Source of the DNA: a virus
Length of the DNA: 57,195 nucleotides
Virus record (IMG/VR): IMGVR_UViG_3300017527_000961
Span: 1-57,195 of that record
Strand: one strand, 5' to 3'
The notes beneath the pieces were generated by a model that was not told the DNA's origin, did no database searches, and was given only the letters and a program-made list of their open reading frames with translations. Positions 1 to 9,651 of this stretch are shown in pieces. Each line of letters opens with the position of its first letter. Position 1 is the stretch's first letter. The translations under genes were made by a program, and so were the position numbers.

Positions 1-1164
1 CAAATACAAACGTGTCAGACTTGATAAATTTCCCAGTGCTGCCGGAATTGATCCGCTTAAAGCCGAGCTATTAAAAATAAATTGTGTAATTGTTGTCCAA
101 TCATCACAGTGTACCAAGTGTTCCCGTGTTTTATCTGTCCTAAAGTTTTGTGTCCCAGGGTCAGCCCCAGAGTCAATGTGCCCGTCCGCCCATTCCCACA
201 AAATTTCAGGCGATCCTGTGGCAACGAAACTCACATCTACCTCCGCCTCATCTGACTGAAACAGAATCGAATCGGCATATAATGTCGGATTTTTAGAGAT
301 CACAAGCTTTTCTAAACTCTGGCCTGTAGTAAGATTCACCGTAATGATGTTATTTGCCCAGGTGATGATCGAACTATCCTCAACGGCTTTGCCTTGTTCT
401 CCTGAAATCCCAGTTCCTTCGACGGTAGCGAGATAACCATTTTCAAGTAACACTCCAAGGTTGACCCCGCGATACTTCAACACAGCATTCGAGAGACAAT
501 CCAAACTTTTCACGGCTGCTGTTTCGGTCGGTTGGACAGAGCCAGATTCCACATACCATTTCCCAACATACTCACCTGCCGTATATGTCCGAAAATCAGC
601 AGGAATATTCTGCAATTGCTCATTGAAAATTAAATCAGAGGACCGTCTATTAAGAACAATAGGCGTATGAATTGCGGTGCGTTTTCGGAATTCCTGCCAG
701 GCTTCCTCACGCTCAGAATCAGATAAAAGAGCATCATAGCCTTTTACACAGGCTACCCAACATGCTGCTGTAGGGTCAATTTCACAATCTGTTGAAAAGC
801 TTATCCCTGCACTAAATTCGGCAATAATACATTGCCATTGTGAAAACACCACTGCATCCGTATCCTCGTTATTCACATAACATTCTGTGAGCCCTGACCC
901 ACTGACATCCCCTGCGCTAAGGGATAAAATAGCCACCCCATCGTCTAAAAGCAATGGTGTATTTGTTGTGGAGACAATATAAAGCACAATAGTTTTTAGC
1001 CCAGACAAGACTCCAAAAGCATTAAGTTCAGCCCCGATAGGAAAGTACGCCGCCATCCCTTTAACGGTTTGTCTCCCTAAAACATCCGTGTTAGTCGGCA
1101 ATGTCCCACTCACCTGATCACGAAACGATCCTAACTGTGGGTCAAAATTAAAGACTAGGCTCAT
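1..1164 (-). CDS. Virion surface protein, LamG-like N-terminus then leucine-rich repeat (3' end outside window)
   Basis: An uninterrupted minus-strand frame of 388 codons runs from ATG at 1162-1164 off the left edge, so the C-terminus is missing. The N-terminus (MSLVFNFDPQLGSFRDQVSG) resembles the opening of concanavalin/LamG-like domains in phage tail proteins. The last visible residues (LSGSIPAALGNLSSLTRLYL) are a clear leucine-rich-repeat unit, so more repeats probably follow outside the window. Likely role is a distal tail or receptor-contact protein, inferred from the domain pair and the morphogenesis genes beside it. It diverges from the plus-strand operon that starts at 1354. The gene is open and intact as far as seen; the function is inferred. 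Confidence 0.7.
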   Translation of the reverse strand, partial: MSLVFNFDPQLGSFRDQVSGTLPTNTDVLGRQTVKGMAAYFPIGAELNAFGVLSGLKTIVLYIVSTTNTPLLLDDGVAILSLSAGDVSGSGLTECYVNNEDTDAVVFSQWQCIIAEFSAGISFSTDCEIDPTAACWVACVKGYDALLSDSEREEAWQEFRKRTAIHTPIVLNRRSSDLIFNEQLQNIPADFRTYTAGEYVGKWYVESGSVQPTETAAVKSLDCLSNAVLKYRGVNLGVLLENGYLATVEGTGISGEQGKAVEDSSIITWANNIITVNLTTGQSLEKLVISKNPTLYADSILFQSDEAEVDVSFVATGSPEILWEWADGHIDSGADPGTQNFRTDKTREHLVHCDDWTTITQFIFNSSALSGSIPAALGNLSSLTRLYL

Positions 1165-1268
1165 AAGAGTCCTCGGCTTGGAATTCCCGTAGTAGTGATA
1201 AATAAAAAACTGCCATACAAATATGATATATAGACACACAGATATGTCAAGTTTGCTTACTACTAGAG

Positions 1269-1297
1269 TTGACATGCATGATTTCATATAGTATAGT
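1269..1297 (+). promoter_or_regulatory. Sigma70-type promoter for the left morphogenesis operon
   Basis: TTGACA at 1269-1274 and TATAGT at 1292-1297 are separated by 17 bp. The -35 box is a perfect consensus match. It lies 57 bp upstream of the ATG at 1354, with no gene between. Confidence 0.75.
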
Positions 1298-1353
1298 CAT
1301 GTTGCAGAACATACAGGCTTACAGCAGCAAATTTAACAAATAGGAGACATAAC

Positions 1354-1806
1354 ATGAAAGCATACATCTATATCCTGCCACATATGCAGTTTTATGCAGG
1401 CACTTACAGTTTTGACGATAATGGAAAACACATATCCCTTAATCTGGTATCGCATGTCGGCCAAAATGATGCCCCAGATACGCCAATTTCGTATATTAAA
1501 CCGTGTCCCAAACGAATATCAGATCGTACAAAACGGCAGTTTACACTCCGCACTCCAAACTTGAAATCGTTGAGTGCTGATGAGGCCATTAGGCTGCTTT
1601 TGTCACGCGGCAGAACGCTTGAAGAAGTCGAAGCGCACGAGGAAAAATATGGCTATGAGGTTATGCGTAAAAAAGACATTGGCGCCTATAAAGAAAAACA
1701 TGCGCCGCGTATATTGGACGTTAAAGAAGCAGAGCCAGAATATACACCAAAGTCGGCATCCACACAACGACGCAAAAAGCCTATTGCACGCAAAAACAGT
1801 AAATAA
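1354..1806 (+). CDS. Hypothetical protein, lysine-rich C-terminus
   Basis: First gene after the promoter at 1269. The start is supported by AGGAG at 1342-1346, seven bases before ATG. The 150-residue product has an SxDEAIRLLLSRGRTLEEVEAH segment that looks helical, and a basic tail (QRRKKPIARKNSK) suggesting nucleic-acid or head association. No family is recognised. It is followed 14 bp later by the portal-like gene, so a head-assembly role is possible from position only. Confidence 0.65.
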   Translation: MKAYIYILPHMQFYAGTYSFDDNGKHISLNLVSHVGQNDAPDTPISYIKPCPKRISDRTKRQFTLRTPNLKSLSADEAIRLLLSRGRTLEEVEAHEEKYGYEVMRKKDIGAYKEKHAPRILDVKEAEPEYTPKSASTQRRKKPIARKNSK

Positions 1807-1820
1807 AGATTAGGAGCTAT

Positions 1821-3272
1821 ATGGACACGAAACGCCACACATATAATCAGGCACGCACCTTGTCTTTTGCGCCATCTGGTATTCCAGATCATCGAGTCTC
1901 TGATATTCCTGAGTTTACTGAAACTCATGTTTCTTGGCCTACAATAAAAAGGCTTCTTCCGATAATTCGAGCGCTTAGTGAACTGCATAGTGACTTTGCA
2001 ACTGTAAAGTCAAACATCATACGGTTGTGTAATACAGGGCATACATTTTCACTTGTATGCCCAACAAAAGATGACCTAAGAATGGCAGAAGAATCTCTCA
2101 ACGAATTCACTGTTGATGTGCGAGCTCGAACTGGCGGTATAAACGGCGTCATTAATCAGCTTCTTTCGCAACTTGCTACAGACGGCGCAGTGTCGGCTGA
2201 GGCTGAGGCAGAATTTGAGACACTTCCTGGATTTGATGGGCCATTTCCAACACGCATTGCCGGAATTCATCAGGTCGATGTAAGAAGCCTTGAATTGCAA
2301 TACTCTAAAAAATACTTTGGGTATCTTCCGTTCCAGAAGCAAAAAGGTGTCCGTGATCCTGTCATGTTGCCTGATAAAATGTATCATCTACAGGTTTTTA
2401 AGCCGTTGCCTGATCCGAATCCTCCGTATCCTGTGCCGCCAATGATCGCAGGACTATCAGAGGCACGACGCCAAAAGAACATGCTTCATAGTATTGATAG
2501 AGCTATGGAAAAAATTGGATTACTTGGCATTATGGATGCCACTATTGAGACTCCAGAACAAGGTGAGAATGAAGAGGACACAGATTACACTACCAGACTT
2601 AGAAGCATTCTTTCAAGTGTCGTAACCATGCTCGGAAAAAGTCTTTCTCAGGGCATTTACGCGCATTATGGGCAACTTGATTTTAAATTTACAAATTTTG
2701 GAGCTGAGTTCTCTAAAACACTCCCGTTGCTCGAACACGAACGCCAACGTATGGCGCAGTCTTTACAAAACGACTGGGCCTCAACCAGAGAGCAAAGCAC
2801 ATTCCTATCAATTGTCTATGAAAAGATTCTCAATGAGATGGTACATTATCAGCACCTCGTAACCGGACCTATCGAACAATGGACACGGCTGCACCTTGCA
2901 CTGCAGGGTCTTGTTAGAGGGTTTACTGTGCTGACAACATCTTTGTCGCTCGATCAAGACTCAGTGCGCTATTGGGAGAATGAGCTTGTAAAAGGAGAAG
3001 TCGCCAAAAATCTTGTTGAATTAGGAGTGGATCCGTCTGAAGCTTTGCGTTACATTAATGTAAATGTTGGCATGGGTGCTGACAATCAGCACGAACCAGA
3101 CAATGGCGGAACACAGGAAAAAGTAAAAGACGCAGTTATGTCGTCATTGCGTCCATATAGCACGATTTACAACAGACTGCACCAGGGCATTTTTAGGTTT
3201 TCTCTACACAACAAGCACGGACGACACTACACTCTCGAAAAAATTCACAATTTCGCCATATCTGATGTATGA
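1821..3272 (+). CDS. Probable phage portal protein
   Basis: A 483-residue protein starting after AGGAG (GGAGCTATATG). The order of segments fits portal proteins: an N-terminal helical part with a short conserved-looking block (residues about 60-110), then NQLLSQLATDGAVSAEAE, which is like the 'tail-end region, non-cognate side' pattern seen in portals, a beta-rich wing with PFPTRIAGIHQVDV, and a long helical C-terminal half. Portals form the dodecameric ring at the head vertex through which DNA enters. The terminase is far away at 49961, so synteny is unusual. Its stop overlaps the next start (ATGA). The assignment is by pattern, not by a diagnostic motif; another structural protein of similar size is the main alternative. 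Confidence 0.5.
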   Translation: MDTKRHTYNQARTLSFAPSGIPDHRVSDIPEFTETHVSWPTIKRLLPIIRALSELHSDFATVKSNIIRLCNTGHTFSLVCPTKDDLRMAEESLNEFTVDVRARTGGINGVINQLLSQLATDGAVSAEAEAEFETLPGFDGPFPTRIAGIHQVDVRSLELQYSKKYFGYLPFQKQKGVRDPVMLPDKMYHLQVFKPLPDPNPPYPVPPMIAGLSEARRQKNMLHSIDRAMEKIGLLGIMDATIETPEQGENEEDTDYTTRLRSILSSVVTMLGKSLSQGIYAHYGQLDFKFTNFGAEFSKTLPLLEHERQRMAQSLQNDWASTREQSTFLSIVYEKILNEMVHYQHLVTGPIEQWTRLHLALQGLVRGFTVLTTSLSLDQDSVRYWENELVKGEVAKNLVELGVDPSEALRYINVNVGMGADNQHEPDNGGTQEKVKDAVMSSLRPYSTIYNRLHQGIFRFSLHNKHGRHYTLEKIHNFAISDV

Positions 3273-3945
3273 GACGAGATGCGTTTAACCATGAGATCGT
3301 AATGCTCCCAACGGAGCCGGTTTGGGACATTACGGTTATTGCAAAACAGATATTTGACATTACACAAATCACGCTATGCCCATATCATCAGCCATCGGAT
3401 GACAGCAAAACGCATTTTGCACATTTTTTTATAGATGACAAACATTTTTCCGGGATGTGGGCTGATCCGATTAACGCACTGACAAGGATCAGACGATTTA
3501 AAGGGGCGCTGAGTCCGGATTTTTCAACGCCGTGGGATTGGCCGTTAGTGGATCAGTTGTTTAATGTCCGCAGAAACAGGTTTTTCGGAGCATTTTGGCA
3601 ATTCCATGAAATTCCCGTAATTCCGACAGTGTCCTGGGCAATGAACGTAGTTATGATTTTTGCTTTCTTGGAATTGAGGTAGGATCAACTGTTGCAATTT
3701 CGTCACTTGGTGTGGGCAAAAATGCGTGTTTCATGCAGTTGTTTTTGCAAGGGTTTTATGAAATGCTTCATAGGATCCGCCCTGACGCTGTCTTGTATTA
3801 TGGTCCTCAAGTCAAAGGACTGGAAAAGACAACATGCCCGATAGTCTTTTCCAAGACCTTTAATCAAAAATGGCAATCCGCGCACATAGAAAACGAGGTG
3901 CAGCAACCAGAAGAGAATCGCTTTCTTCAGGCATCCGTGGCATAA
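3269..3945 (+). pseudogene. DUF4417-family protein interrupted by a one-base frameshift
   Basis: The first 137 codons (3269-3682) end in VIPTVSWAMNVVMIFAFLELR. The -1 frame from about 3640 continues the family pattern instead (NERSYDFCFLGIEVGSTVAI, then LFLQGFYEMLHRIRPDAVL and YYGP) to a stop at 3943-3945. DUF4417 proteins normally read PTVSW-x-E-x-x-x-x-FCFxGIP-x-GSTVA, so the two pieces together make one roughly 225-residue protein with one base missing near TGGGCAA (3635-3641). No classical slippery heptamer is there, so mutation or a sequencing error is more likely than programmed frameshifting. Function of the family is unknown. It overlaps the previous gene by ATGA and the next start by 76 bp. 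Confidence 0.7.
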
Positions 3946-4436
3946 CAACGGCTGCTGTGGAGACAGGAGTCGCCATTGCTGTCTCTGCCTTCCCACACGT
4001 CATGAAACAGGGGAGTCTGTACTATGCTACGAACAGAACTGGCGCAATTATACTCAATGCAAACACGCCGATCGGAGAGCAATCAATCTGTGAACTCAGT
4101 CAAGCTCCGTGTGTTATAGGGGGACTGGATCGTCATTATCATCTACTCACAACACACCAAGCACTTTCAAAGGTTGCACGTGTTGTGTCGCTGTACGAGC
4201 AACCAATTGAATTTCAGCATGTAACCTATACCGGCATTGCCAGATTTTCTATTCCATACACACGCGAAATAAAAAAATTCACAGACAACGGCAACATAAA
4301 AACCATGTCATTACTAAATCGTTGTCAATATCCAAAAGATCATGCTGCACGATTTCAGCAAAGTTCAGGACTTGTTGCTGAACAGCTACATGGTAAGAGT
4401 CACTTCATGCCGTGGGGCGTTATGCACACACTTTAA
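3870..4436 (+). CDS. Hypothetical morphogenesis-operon protein
   Basis: 188 codons from ATG at 3870, which lacks a good ribosome binding site and lies inside the end of the frameshifted DUF4417 gene. An alternative start is the ATG at 4002 (MKQGSLYYATNRTG). The product has a basic N-terminus (MAIRAHRKRGAATRR) and no recognised domain. It is followed one base later by the next gene, so the two are probably translationally coupled. A head-completion or minor virion role is suggested only by position between portal-like and tape-measure genes. Confidence 0.5.
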   Translation: MAIRAHRKRGAATRRESLSSGIRGITTAAVETGVAIAVSAFPHVMKQGSLYYATNRTGAIILNANTPIGEQSICELSQAPCVIGGLDRHYHLLTTHQALSKVARVVSLYEQPIEFQHVTYTGIARFSIPYTREIKKFTDNGNIKTMSLLNRCQYPKDHAARFQQSSGLVAEQLHGKSHFMPWGVMHTL

Positions 4437-4437
4437 T

Positions 4438-5037
4438 ATGGGCATTGTCTCAGAATATACAAAACAGCGCGTAGCTGAACTTTCCAGAAAGAAGAGCAGA
4501 GGTTTCAAAGATGTTCAGTCGCTTATTGCCGCACGAAAACAACAGCAAGCAGAGCGACTAGGAAAACTTGGTGCGCGGTTTCTCGATAGCATTATGCCGC
4601 GCACGACGCTTGAAGGATGGGGATATTCTGTTGACAAAAAAACATTCAGAGTGATATGGCAGCATACACGCTGGAATGAGCCAGTCACACAGGATCAAAA
4701 ACAGAAGAAAAATGCACTGACCGGGGATCTGGTGCGTGTTCAAGACGTGATCCATTTTCTTGATGTCGGTACTGACGGTCATGAGCCTCTTAAGTCTGAC
4801 TTTATGGAGTTTGTAGGGAAATATGAAAAAGAAGGCACTGGGAATACAATCACGAAGAAAGGGAAACTCGTGTGGAGAACACGGTTCGTGCGCGGTATTA
4901 CCGCACATAACTTTTTCAAACGACTCAGTGCTTACTTGCGTCATCGTGGCGATTACAAGGTTGATTTTCAATCGCCGGTTAATGCTGAGTTAGAAAGTTT
5001 GATTTCTGGCAGAAGAAGACGGGGGTATACAAAATAA
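4438..5037 (+). CDS. Hypothetical protein upstream of tape measure
   Basis: The open frame reaches back to 4342, but the ATG at 4438 (MGIVSEYTKQRVAEL) sits one base after the previous stop and is the likelier start. The product has about 199 residues, with a charged helical N-terminus, a central part with many aromatic residues and a very basic C-terminus (SGRRRRGYTK). No family is recognised. Its TAA overlaps the ATG of the tape measure gene by one base, so it is likely made with the tail proteins. Confidence 0.6.
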   Translation: MGIVSEYTKQRVAELSRKKSRGFKDVQSLIAARKQQQAERLGKLGARFLDSIMPRTTLEGWGYSVDKKTFRVIWQHTRWNEPVTQDQKQKKNALTGDLVRVQDVIHFLDVGTDGHEPLKSDFMEFVGKYEKEGTGNTITKKGKLVWRTRFVRGITAHNFFKRLSAYLRHRGDYKVDFQSPVNAELESLISGRRRRGYTK

Positions 5038-8000
5038 TGGCAGCATCAGGAAGCGCAGACGTTCTCAAATTAACAGCCGTCGATGAAAAACAACTTGTCC
5101 GGGCATTTAATCAAATCACCGAGACAATGATGAAAATGCTCAAGCTACAAGAGAAGCTTGGGAGTGATTTTACTGGAATTAGCGGCGAAGCCAAAAAACT
5201 GACGGCTGCAATAGCTGGCCTAAATACCACACTTGGGCCATCGAGCGGAACTGCAAAGATTGTCAACAATCTCAAAGCCAGCATTTCACAAGTCGGAAGC
5301 CATTTTAAACAAGAGATTAACGCAGCGGTCCTGGAAGTCAATACAAACCTCCAAAAAACACAAAAACTCGTTGATAGCATTACGGCAAAAACAGGAGGCA
5401 CACTTCCCACACCTTCACGCACCGGCAAGACAGCCGGGTTTACTGCTCCAGAGCGGCCAATAAAAATTGACGAAAGCACTTATGACCCTAGTGGAAGTCT
5501 GTTTGGGTCGCCAATCAGTAAATCAAGCAAAACCCCAAGCGGCGCATTAGCAGGCTCAATAGATAGTACAGCCGGTGTATCAAGAACCCAAACCGCTGCC
5601 GCAACAACATATACAAAAGTCAAAAAAGAAATTGTTGCTGCAACTGCCGCCAGCGGTGAACTCGCCAGAACTACCAGGGAGGTCTATAAAGAGGGTGTCG
5701 GCATTGTCAAAGTAACCGTCCAGGAAGTTGAAAACCTCAAGGCGATTAACAAGCAAGCGACTCGATGGCAGCGTACTAAAAGTTGGTTACACAACAAAAT
5801 TAAAGCCATGTCTCATAGCACAACCCGGCTTGTTGGAGTGTGGAATACCTGGAACAAGGGTTTAATTTTTGCTGCACGTGTATTTCGACCGATCACCGAG
5901 TACATGGGGAAAATCCTTAATGTTGGTGGCGATTTCCAACAGGCCACGATGGAAATTAAGGAAATGCTTTTGGTGACGGCGACCGCTTCACAAGAAGCAC
6001 AAACCTCAATTTCTTCTGTTATCGGAGAGGTAAAACGACAAGGCTCTATTACTGAGCACACATATCGGCAGATGGCAGAAGGCACACAGTCATACATCCA
6101 AATGGGATTTGATGCAGCAAAAATCACACAATCCCTCGGACAGATGGCTGACTTTGCAACATCCAGGCACTTAGAACTTAAAAAGGCCATCGACATTTCA
6201 GCCAATACAATGCGGCAGTTTGGCCTCGACACAAAAAACGCTGAACAATATTCACGCAACCTCATAAAGGTCCATGACGTTTTAAACCAAGCCCACCTGA
6301 CAAGCGCCGCTTCCGTAACGGACATGGCGCAAGCTCTCAAATTCGTTGGGCCGGTTGCCAAAGAAGCCGGTTTTGATCTTGCGGATGTTGCTGCACACCT
6401 CGGAATTCTCGCAAACCAAAATATTCGCGCCGGACAAGCCGGTCGAATGTTGCGTTCTATTTACGCCCGGTTAAGTGCCGGTATCGGAAGTGTCAAAACC
6501 GGAATCCAGGAACTCAACCGTTACACAGGAACACATATTTCACTGACACGCAAGGAAACTGATGCATATGGGCGGACCATGACCTATCAGCGATCCGCAA
6601 AAGAATTGCTGGCTGATATTTCCGACGCATATAATCGTCTGTCAGCATCAGAGAAAAATAGGATTTCCAATAGTCTCGCCGGACTTCGCGCCATGACATC
6701 CATGAATGTCTTGATGACAGCGGGCGCAAAAAGAGCCGATGAAATGGCAGACAGTTACAGAAATGTTGAAGGAGTTACGGCGTCATTGACAGAACGGATT
6801 AGATCCACCTACAAAAACACCGTACAAATTGTTGCATCCGCCGCAGAAGCTATCCAAATCGCATTGTTTGACTTTATGGTTGAACCGATGACGCAGATCC
6901 GCAAAGAAACACATGGCGTGCTTATTGCCATTGGAGAGGGTCTGACAACAATGCGTGAGCAAATTGAGAAAAACGGCTTTAACCGCGAAACACTCCGCAC
7001 TGGATTCCGTGATATTGTGCAGGCCGTTGGTCCTGAACTTTCAGAACTTATCGGAACAATTAAGGCCGCAGTATCGGATGCTGCAACATTTATCGGAGAG
7101 GCGATCACGGCAATCTTTGTAGAGCGTTTTACAGACACAGGCAATATGTACCTTCCTGGTATGCTGGCTGATTTACTTGGCATTGACGATCTAGGGGAAA
7201 CGCTTCATTCAAAGTTAGTAAAAATTGCTGTTCCACTAGGGTATGAGTTTGGAAAAACGTTTATGCATGGCGTAGTAAACGTACTGTCAATTGGACTGCC
7301 GGCCGCACTTGGCGAGCTTGCAAAAGTACAGGGGCAAGAGCGTTCAGCAATATCGAGAGACGTTTATCAGGAGCGAATCCAACCAACGATCACAACTCCA
7401 TTCAGGGCATTTTTTGACGATTCTTTTAGAAAAACCAGGGCTGATCAACTTACAAATGCACGTGAAGAGTTTATGAGACGTTCTCCAGAAGCACTGCGGG
7501 CACAAATTGCAGGAACAGGACCATTTACAGAAGAACTGCCTAAGTGGTCACGGAAAATTGCAGAAGATGTGCTTGCCAGCCTTGAAGGTGCTAAAAGCGG
7601 AAAGCCACTCATTGCAGAGATTAAACCAGAGGACATTGCATCACTCGCTGACGCTATGGTTGCACAGTCAGCGTTAACCGTTAGACAGCTTGGAACACTT
7701 CAGGGCGTTGATGAGACATTGTTACGTGAAGCTATAAATATAGTACGTGAACGACAAGGCGTCTCTACTGCAGCACCGGGGGCAGGGCCTAGTACAGGCG
7801 CAATTCTCATGGGTGGGCTTACCGCTGCTTATAAATCAGCAAAAGCCCATCTTGAAGGAGCCGCCCAGGAAGTTGGAAAGGGATTTGTTGAATCTGCACA
7901 ACGAGAAGGCTCACTAAAAGCCCTTGGGAATATTATTGCTGAGCCAATCAGGGCCATTGAAGAAGCTCATATTGCTGCTGTAAAAGCTCAACAAGATCGT

Positions 8001-9065
8001 ATTAAAGCGCAGCGCGTTCTTGAGATTGAAGGCGCCGTTGAAACCAATGAGCGTGCGCTGGAATGGCTCAAAACCGTGCAAGGAGTCGATAAGGCGACAA
8101 AAGAGGTTAGAGATACTACATTTGAAATTGCCAACATGGAACTCAAATCAGCCTTGCAAATTGCACAAGTCGGCACTGAAATGAAGAAGTGGTTGCTTGA
8201 GCCGGTCAACGAGTATCTTCAAAAAATCGCTCAAATACGTGATACGACATCAAGTGCAATTCTTTCAATCCGGCAGGGTCAAATCAAAACAGAACAGGAG
8301 TTCCTGGGTCTCTCCGATGAAGAGGTTAATAAACGACAGAAAGATGTCTTGAGTGATCGCATGCGTGAACTAGGGCGAGTGCTCGACCTCACACAGACCT
8401 CTTCGGAACGCGCATCAGTCCTTGAAAAACAAGCCGCTGTAATCAAAGATATGGCCTCATTAACCACATCAAAAGCAGAACAGGAAGCACTAATTCAGGG
8501 GCAATACATCCCCGCCATTGATCGTGCGGCAAGTGAGCGGCAGCGCAGTGGCGTAATTGAGGAAAAACGGGTAAAACTCCAGCGCGACCTCGATGAATCG
8601 ACCTACTGGAATTTAAAATCACAATTATCTGCTGCTGAAACAGGGCAAGAACGACAGCCAATCTTACAAGAAATGTTGGCTATTGCAAAACGAGGCGGTG
8701 ACGAGCGTGTTCTTGAATCACTTAAGTTGGAATCACAGCTTGGTGAAGCGACCCGCGAAGCCACCCGCGAACAAATTGCCGTCCAGCAAAAGCAATTAAG
8801 CATCCTGGAACTCATTGAGAAAAACACCAGACTGAACGCAGAAAAAGCCGGACTTGAGGGCAGCAGATCCACAGAAGAACTTGCTATGATTGGTGTCACA
8901 GATACAGGCGGACCTGTCAACAATCTCTCCCGATTAGGGCCAGTTGAACGCACCATCAGAGAAGACGGGATTCCGCTTTTTACTAACATTGTCGGACGGG
9001 CAAGCGAGTTTACCATTGGCTATGGAGAAAATGGCGTTCCGCTGCTCAGTAACGTACAGGAGTGA
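5037..9065 (+). CDS. Phage tail tape measure protein, TP901 type
   Basis: 1342 residues, the longest gene in the window. Residues about 300-500 carry the TP901 tape-measure core: VGGDFQQATMEIKEMLLVTA, a helical stretch with QMADFATSRHLELKKAIDIS, then MRQFG, ALKFVGPVAKEAGF, and HLGILANQNIRAGQAGRMLR. Before it lies a helical Ser/Thr-rich region, and after it long helical coiled-coil-prone segments with many Glu, Lys, Ala and Gln. Tape measures set tail length and are later released into the tube; using the usual 0.15 nm per residue this predicts a tail of about 200 nm. The start overlaps the previous stop. A long non-contractile tail is the simplest reading, since no sheath gene was found. Confidence 0.93.
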   Translation: MAASGSADVLKLTAVDEKQLVRAFNQITETMMKMLKLQEKLGSDFTGISGEAKKLTAAIAGLNTTLGPSSGTAKIVNNLKASISQVGSHFKQEINAAVLEVNTNLQKTQKLVDSITAKTGGTLPTPSRTGKTAGFTAPERPIKIDESTYDPSGSLFGSPISKSSKTPSGALAGSIDSTAGVSRTQTAAATTYTKVKKEIVAATAASGELARTTREVYKEGVGIVKVTVQEVENLKAINKQATRWQRTKSWLHNKIKAMSHSTTRLVGVWNTWNKGLIFAARVFRPITEYMGKILNVGGDFQQATMEIKEMLLVTATASQEAQTSISSVIGEVKRQGSITEHTYRQMAEGTQSYIQMGFDAAKITQSLGQMADFATSRHLELKKAIDISANTMRQFGLDTKNAEQYSRNLIKVHDVLNQAHLTSAASVTDMAQALKFVGPVAKEAGFDLADVAAHLGILANQNIRAGQAGRMLRSIYARLSAGIGSVKTGIQELNRYTGTHISLTRKETDAYGRTMTYQRSAKELLADISDAYNRLSASEKNRISNSLAGLRAMTSMNVLMTAGAKRADEMADSYRNVEGVTASLTERIRSTYKNTVQIVASAAEAIQIALFDFMVEPMTQIRKETHGVLIAIGEGLTTMREQIEKNGFNRETLRTGFRDIVQAVGPELSELIGTIKAAVSDAATFIGEAITAIFVERFTDTGNMYLPGMLADLLGIDDLGETLHSKLVKIAVPLGYEFGKTFMHGVVNVLSIGLPAALGELAKVQGQERSAISRDVYQERIQPTITTPFRAFFDDSFRKTRADQLTNAREEFMRRSPEALRAQIAGTGPFTEELPKWSRKIAEDVLASLEGAKSGKPLIAEIKPEDIASLADAMVAQSALTVRQLGTLQGVDETLLREAINIVRERQGVSTAAPGAGPSTGAILMGGLTAAYKSAKAHLEGAAQEVGKGFVESAQREGSLKALGNIIAEPIRAIEEAHIAAVKAQQDRIKAQRVLEIEGAVETNERALEWLKTVQGVDKATKEVRDTTFEIANMELKSALQIAQVGTEMKKWLLEPVNEYLQKIAQIRDTTSSAILSIRQGQIKTEQEFLGLSDEEVNKRQKDVLSDRMRELGRVLDLTQTSSERASVLEKQAAVIKDMASLTTSKAEQEALIQGQYIPAIDRAASERQRSGVIEEKRVKLQRDLDESTYWNLKSQLSAAETGQERQPILQEMLAIAKRGGDERVLESLKLESQLGEATREATREQIAVQQKQLSILELIEKNTRLNAEKAGLEGSRSTEELAMIGVTDTGGPVNNLSRLGPVERTIREDGIPLFTNIVGRASEFTIGYGENGVPLLSNVQE

Positions 9066-9069
9066 GATA

Positions 9070-9651
9070 ATGGAGATTGTGTACCCCAAAGTTATAGAAG
9101 ACTCGGATGTACATCTTATTCATGCTGTCATTAACAGGCACGTCCCTATCGGAAAAAAACGGCTGCTTTGGGAGATCAAGTACCCACTTGGAAAAATTGA
9201 TCTATCGCACGACACGCACTCAAATTTCGAGATTACTTTATCCACAGTCGCCTATGTCCCGCCAGGACATACCGAGGAATACGGCGAAAAGATCGTCTCA
9301 CAGTTTGTATTCCAATCCTTTCACGCGCTCTTACTTGGCAAAAAGAACATCGGAGGAATCTTATCACGACCATTACTTCAAATAGAATACAATAGACAGG
9401 TATTACTCTCAACACGACCATCAGGCAAAAAGTTTGACGAAGCGTTCAAACAGATTACGGCCAGCATCTTACAAGAATACCGTGATGGTGGATCGCAACT
9501 CAAAAAAGCCCATGTGCATGTTAGTGTCAGCAGTCAAGAATTGGCTCAGCGAAACCTCTGGGAAGCCGCAAAACGAAGACCATCAGAACCACACGGTCCA
9601 GCCATTTCAGAAGCACAACAGCAACGATTTTTGCGGGAGGCACGTGCATAA
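9070..9651 (+). CDS. Hypothetical distal-tail-region protein
   Basis: The start is ATG 9070 (MEIVYPKVIEDSDVHLIHAV), preceded by AGGAGTGAG; the open frame extends back to 8944 inside the tape measure gene, where no start is convincing. The 193-residue product is beta-rich at the front (DTHSNFEITLSTVAYVPPGH) and helical and basic at the back. It lies directly downstream of the tape measure, where distal tail proteins are usual. No family is recognised. Confidence 0.6.
   Translation: MEIVYPKVIEDSDVHLIHAVINRHVPIGKKRLLWEIKYPLGKIDLSHDTHSNFEITLSTVAYVPPGHTEEYGEKIVSQFVFQSFHALLLGKKNIGGILSRPLLQIEYNRQVLLSTRPSGKKFDEAFKQITASILQEYRDGGSQLKKAHVHVSVSSQELAQRNLWEAAKRRPSEPHGPAISEAQQQRFLREARA

Noticed and set aside
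1574-1813. Second plus-strand frame inside 1354-1806
   Set aside because: Out-of-frame shadow without a ribosome binding site.
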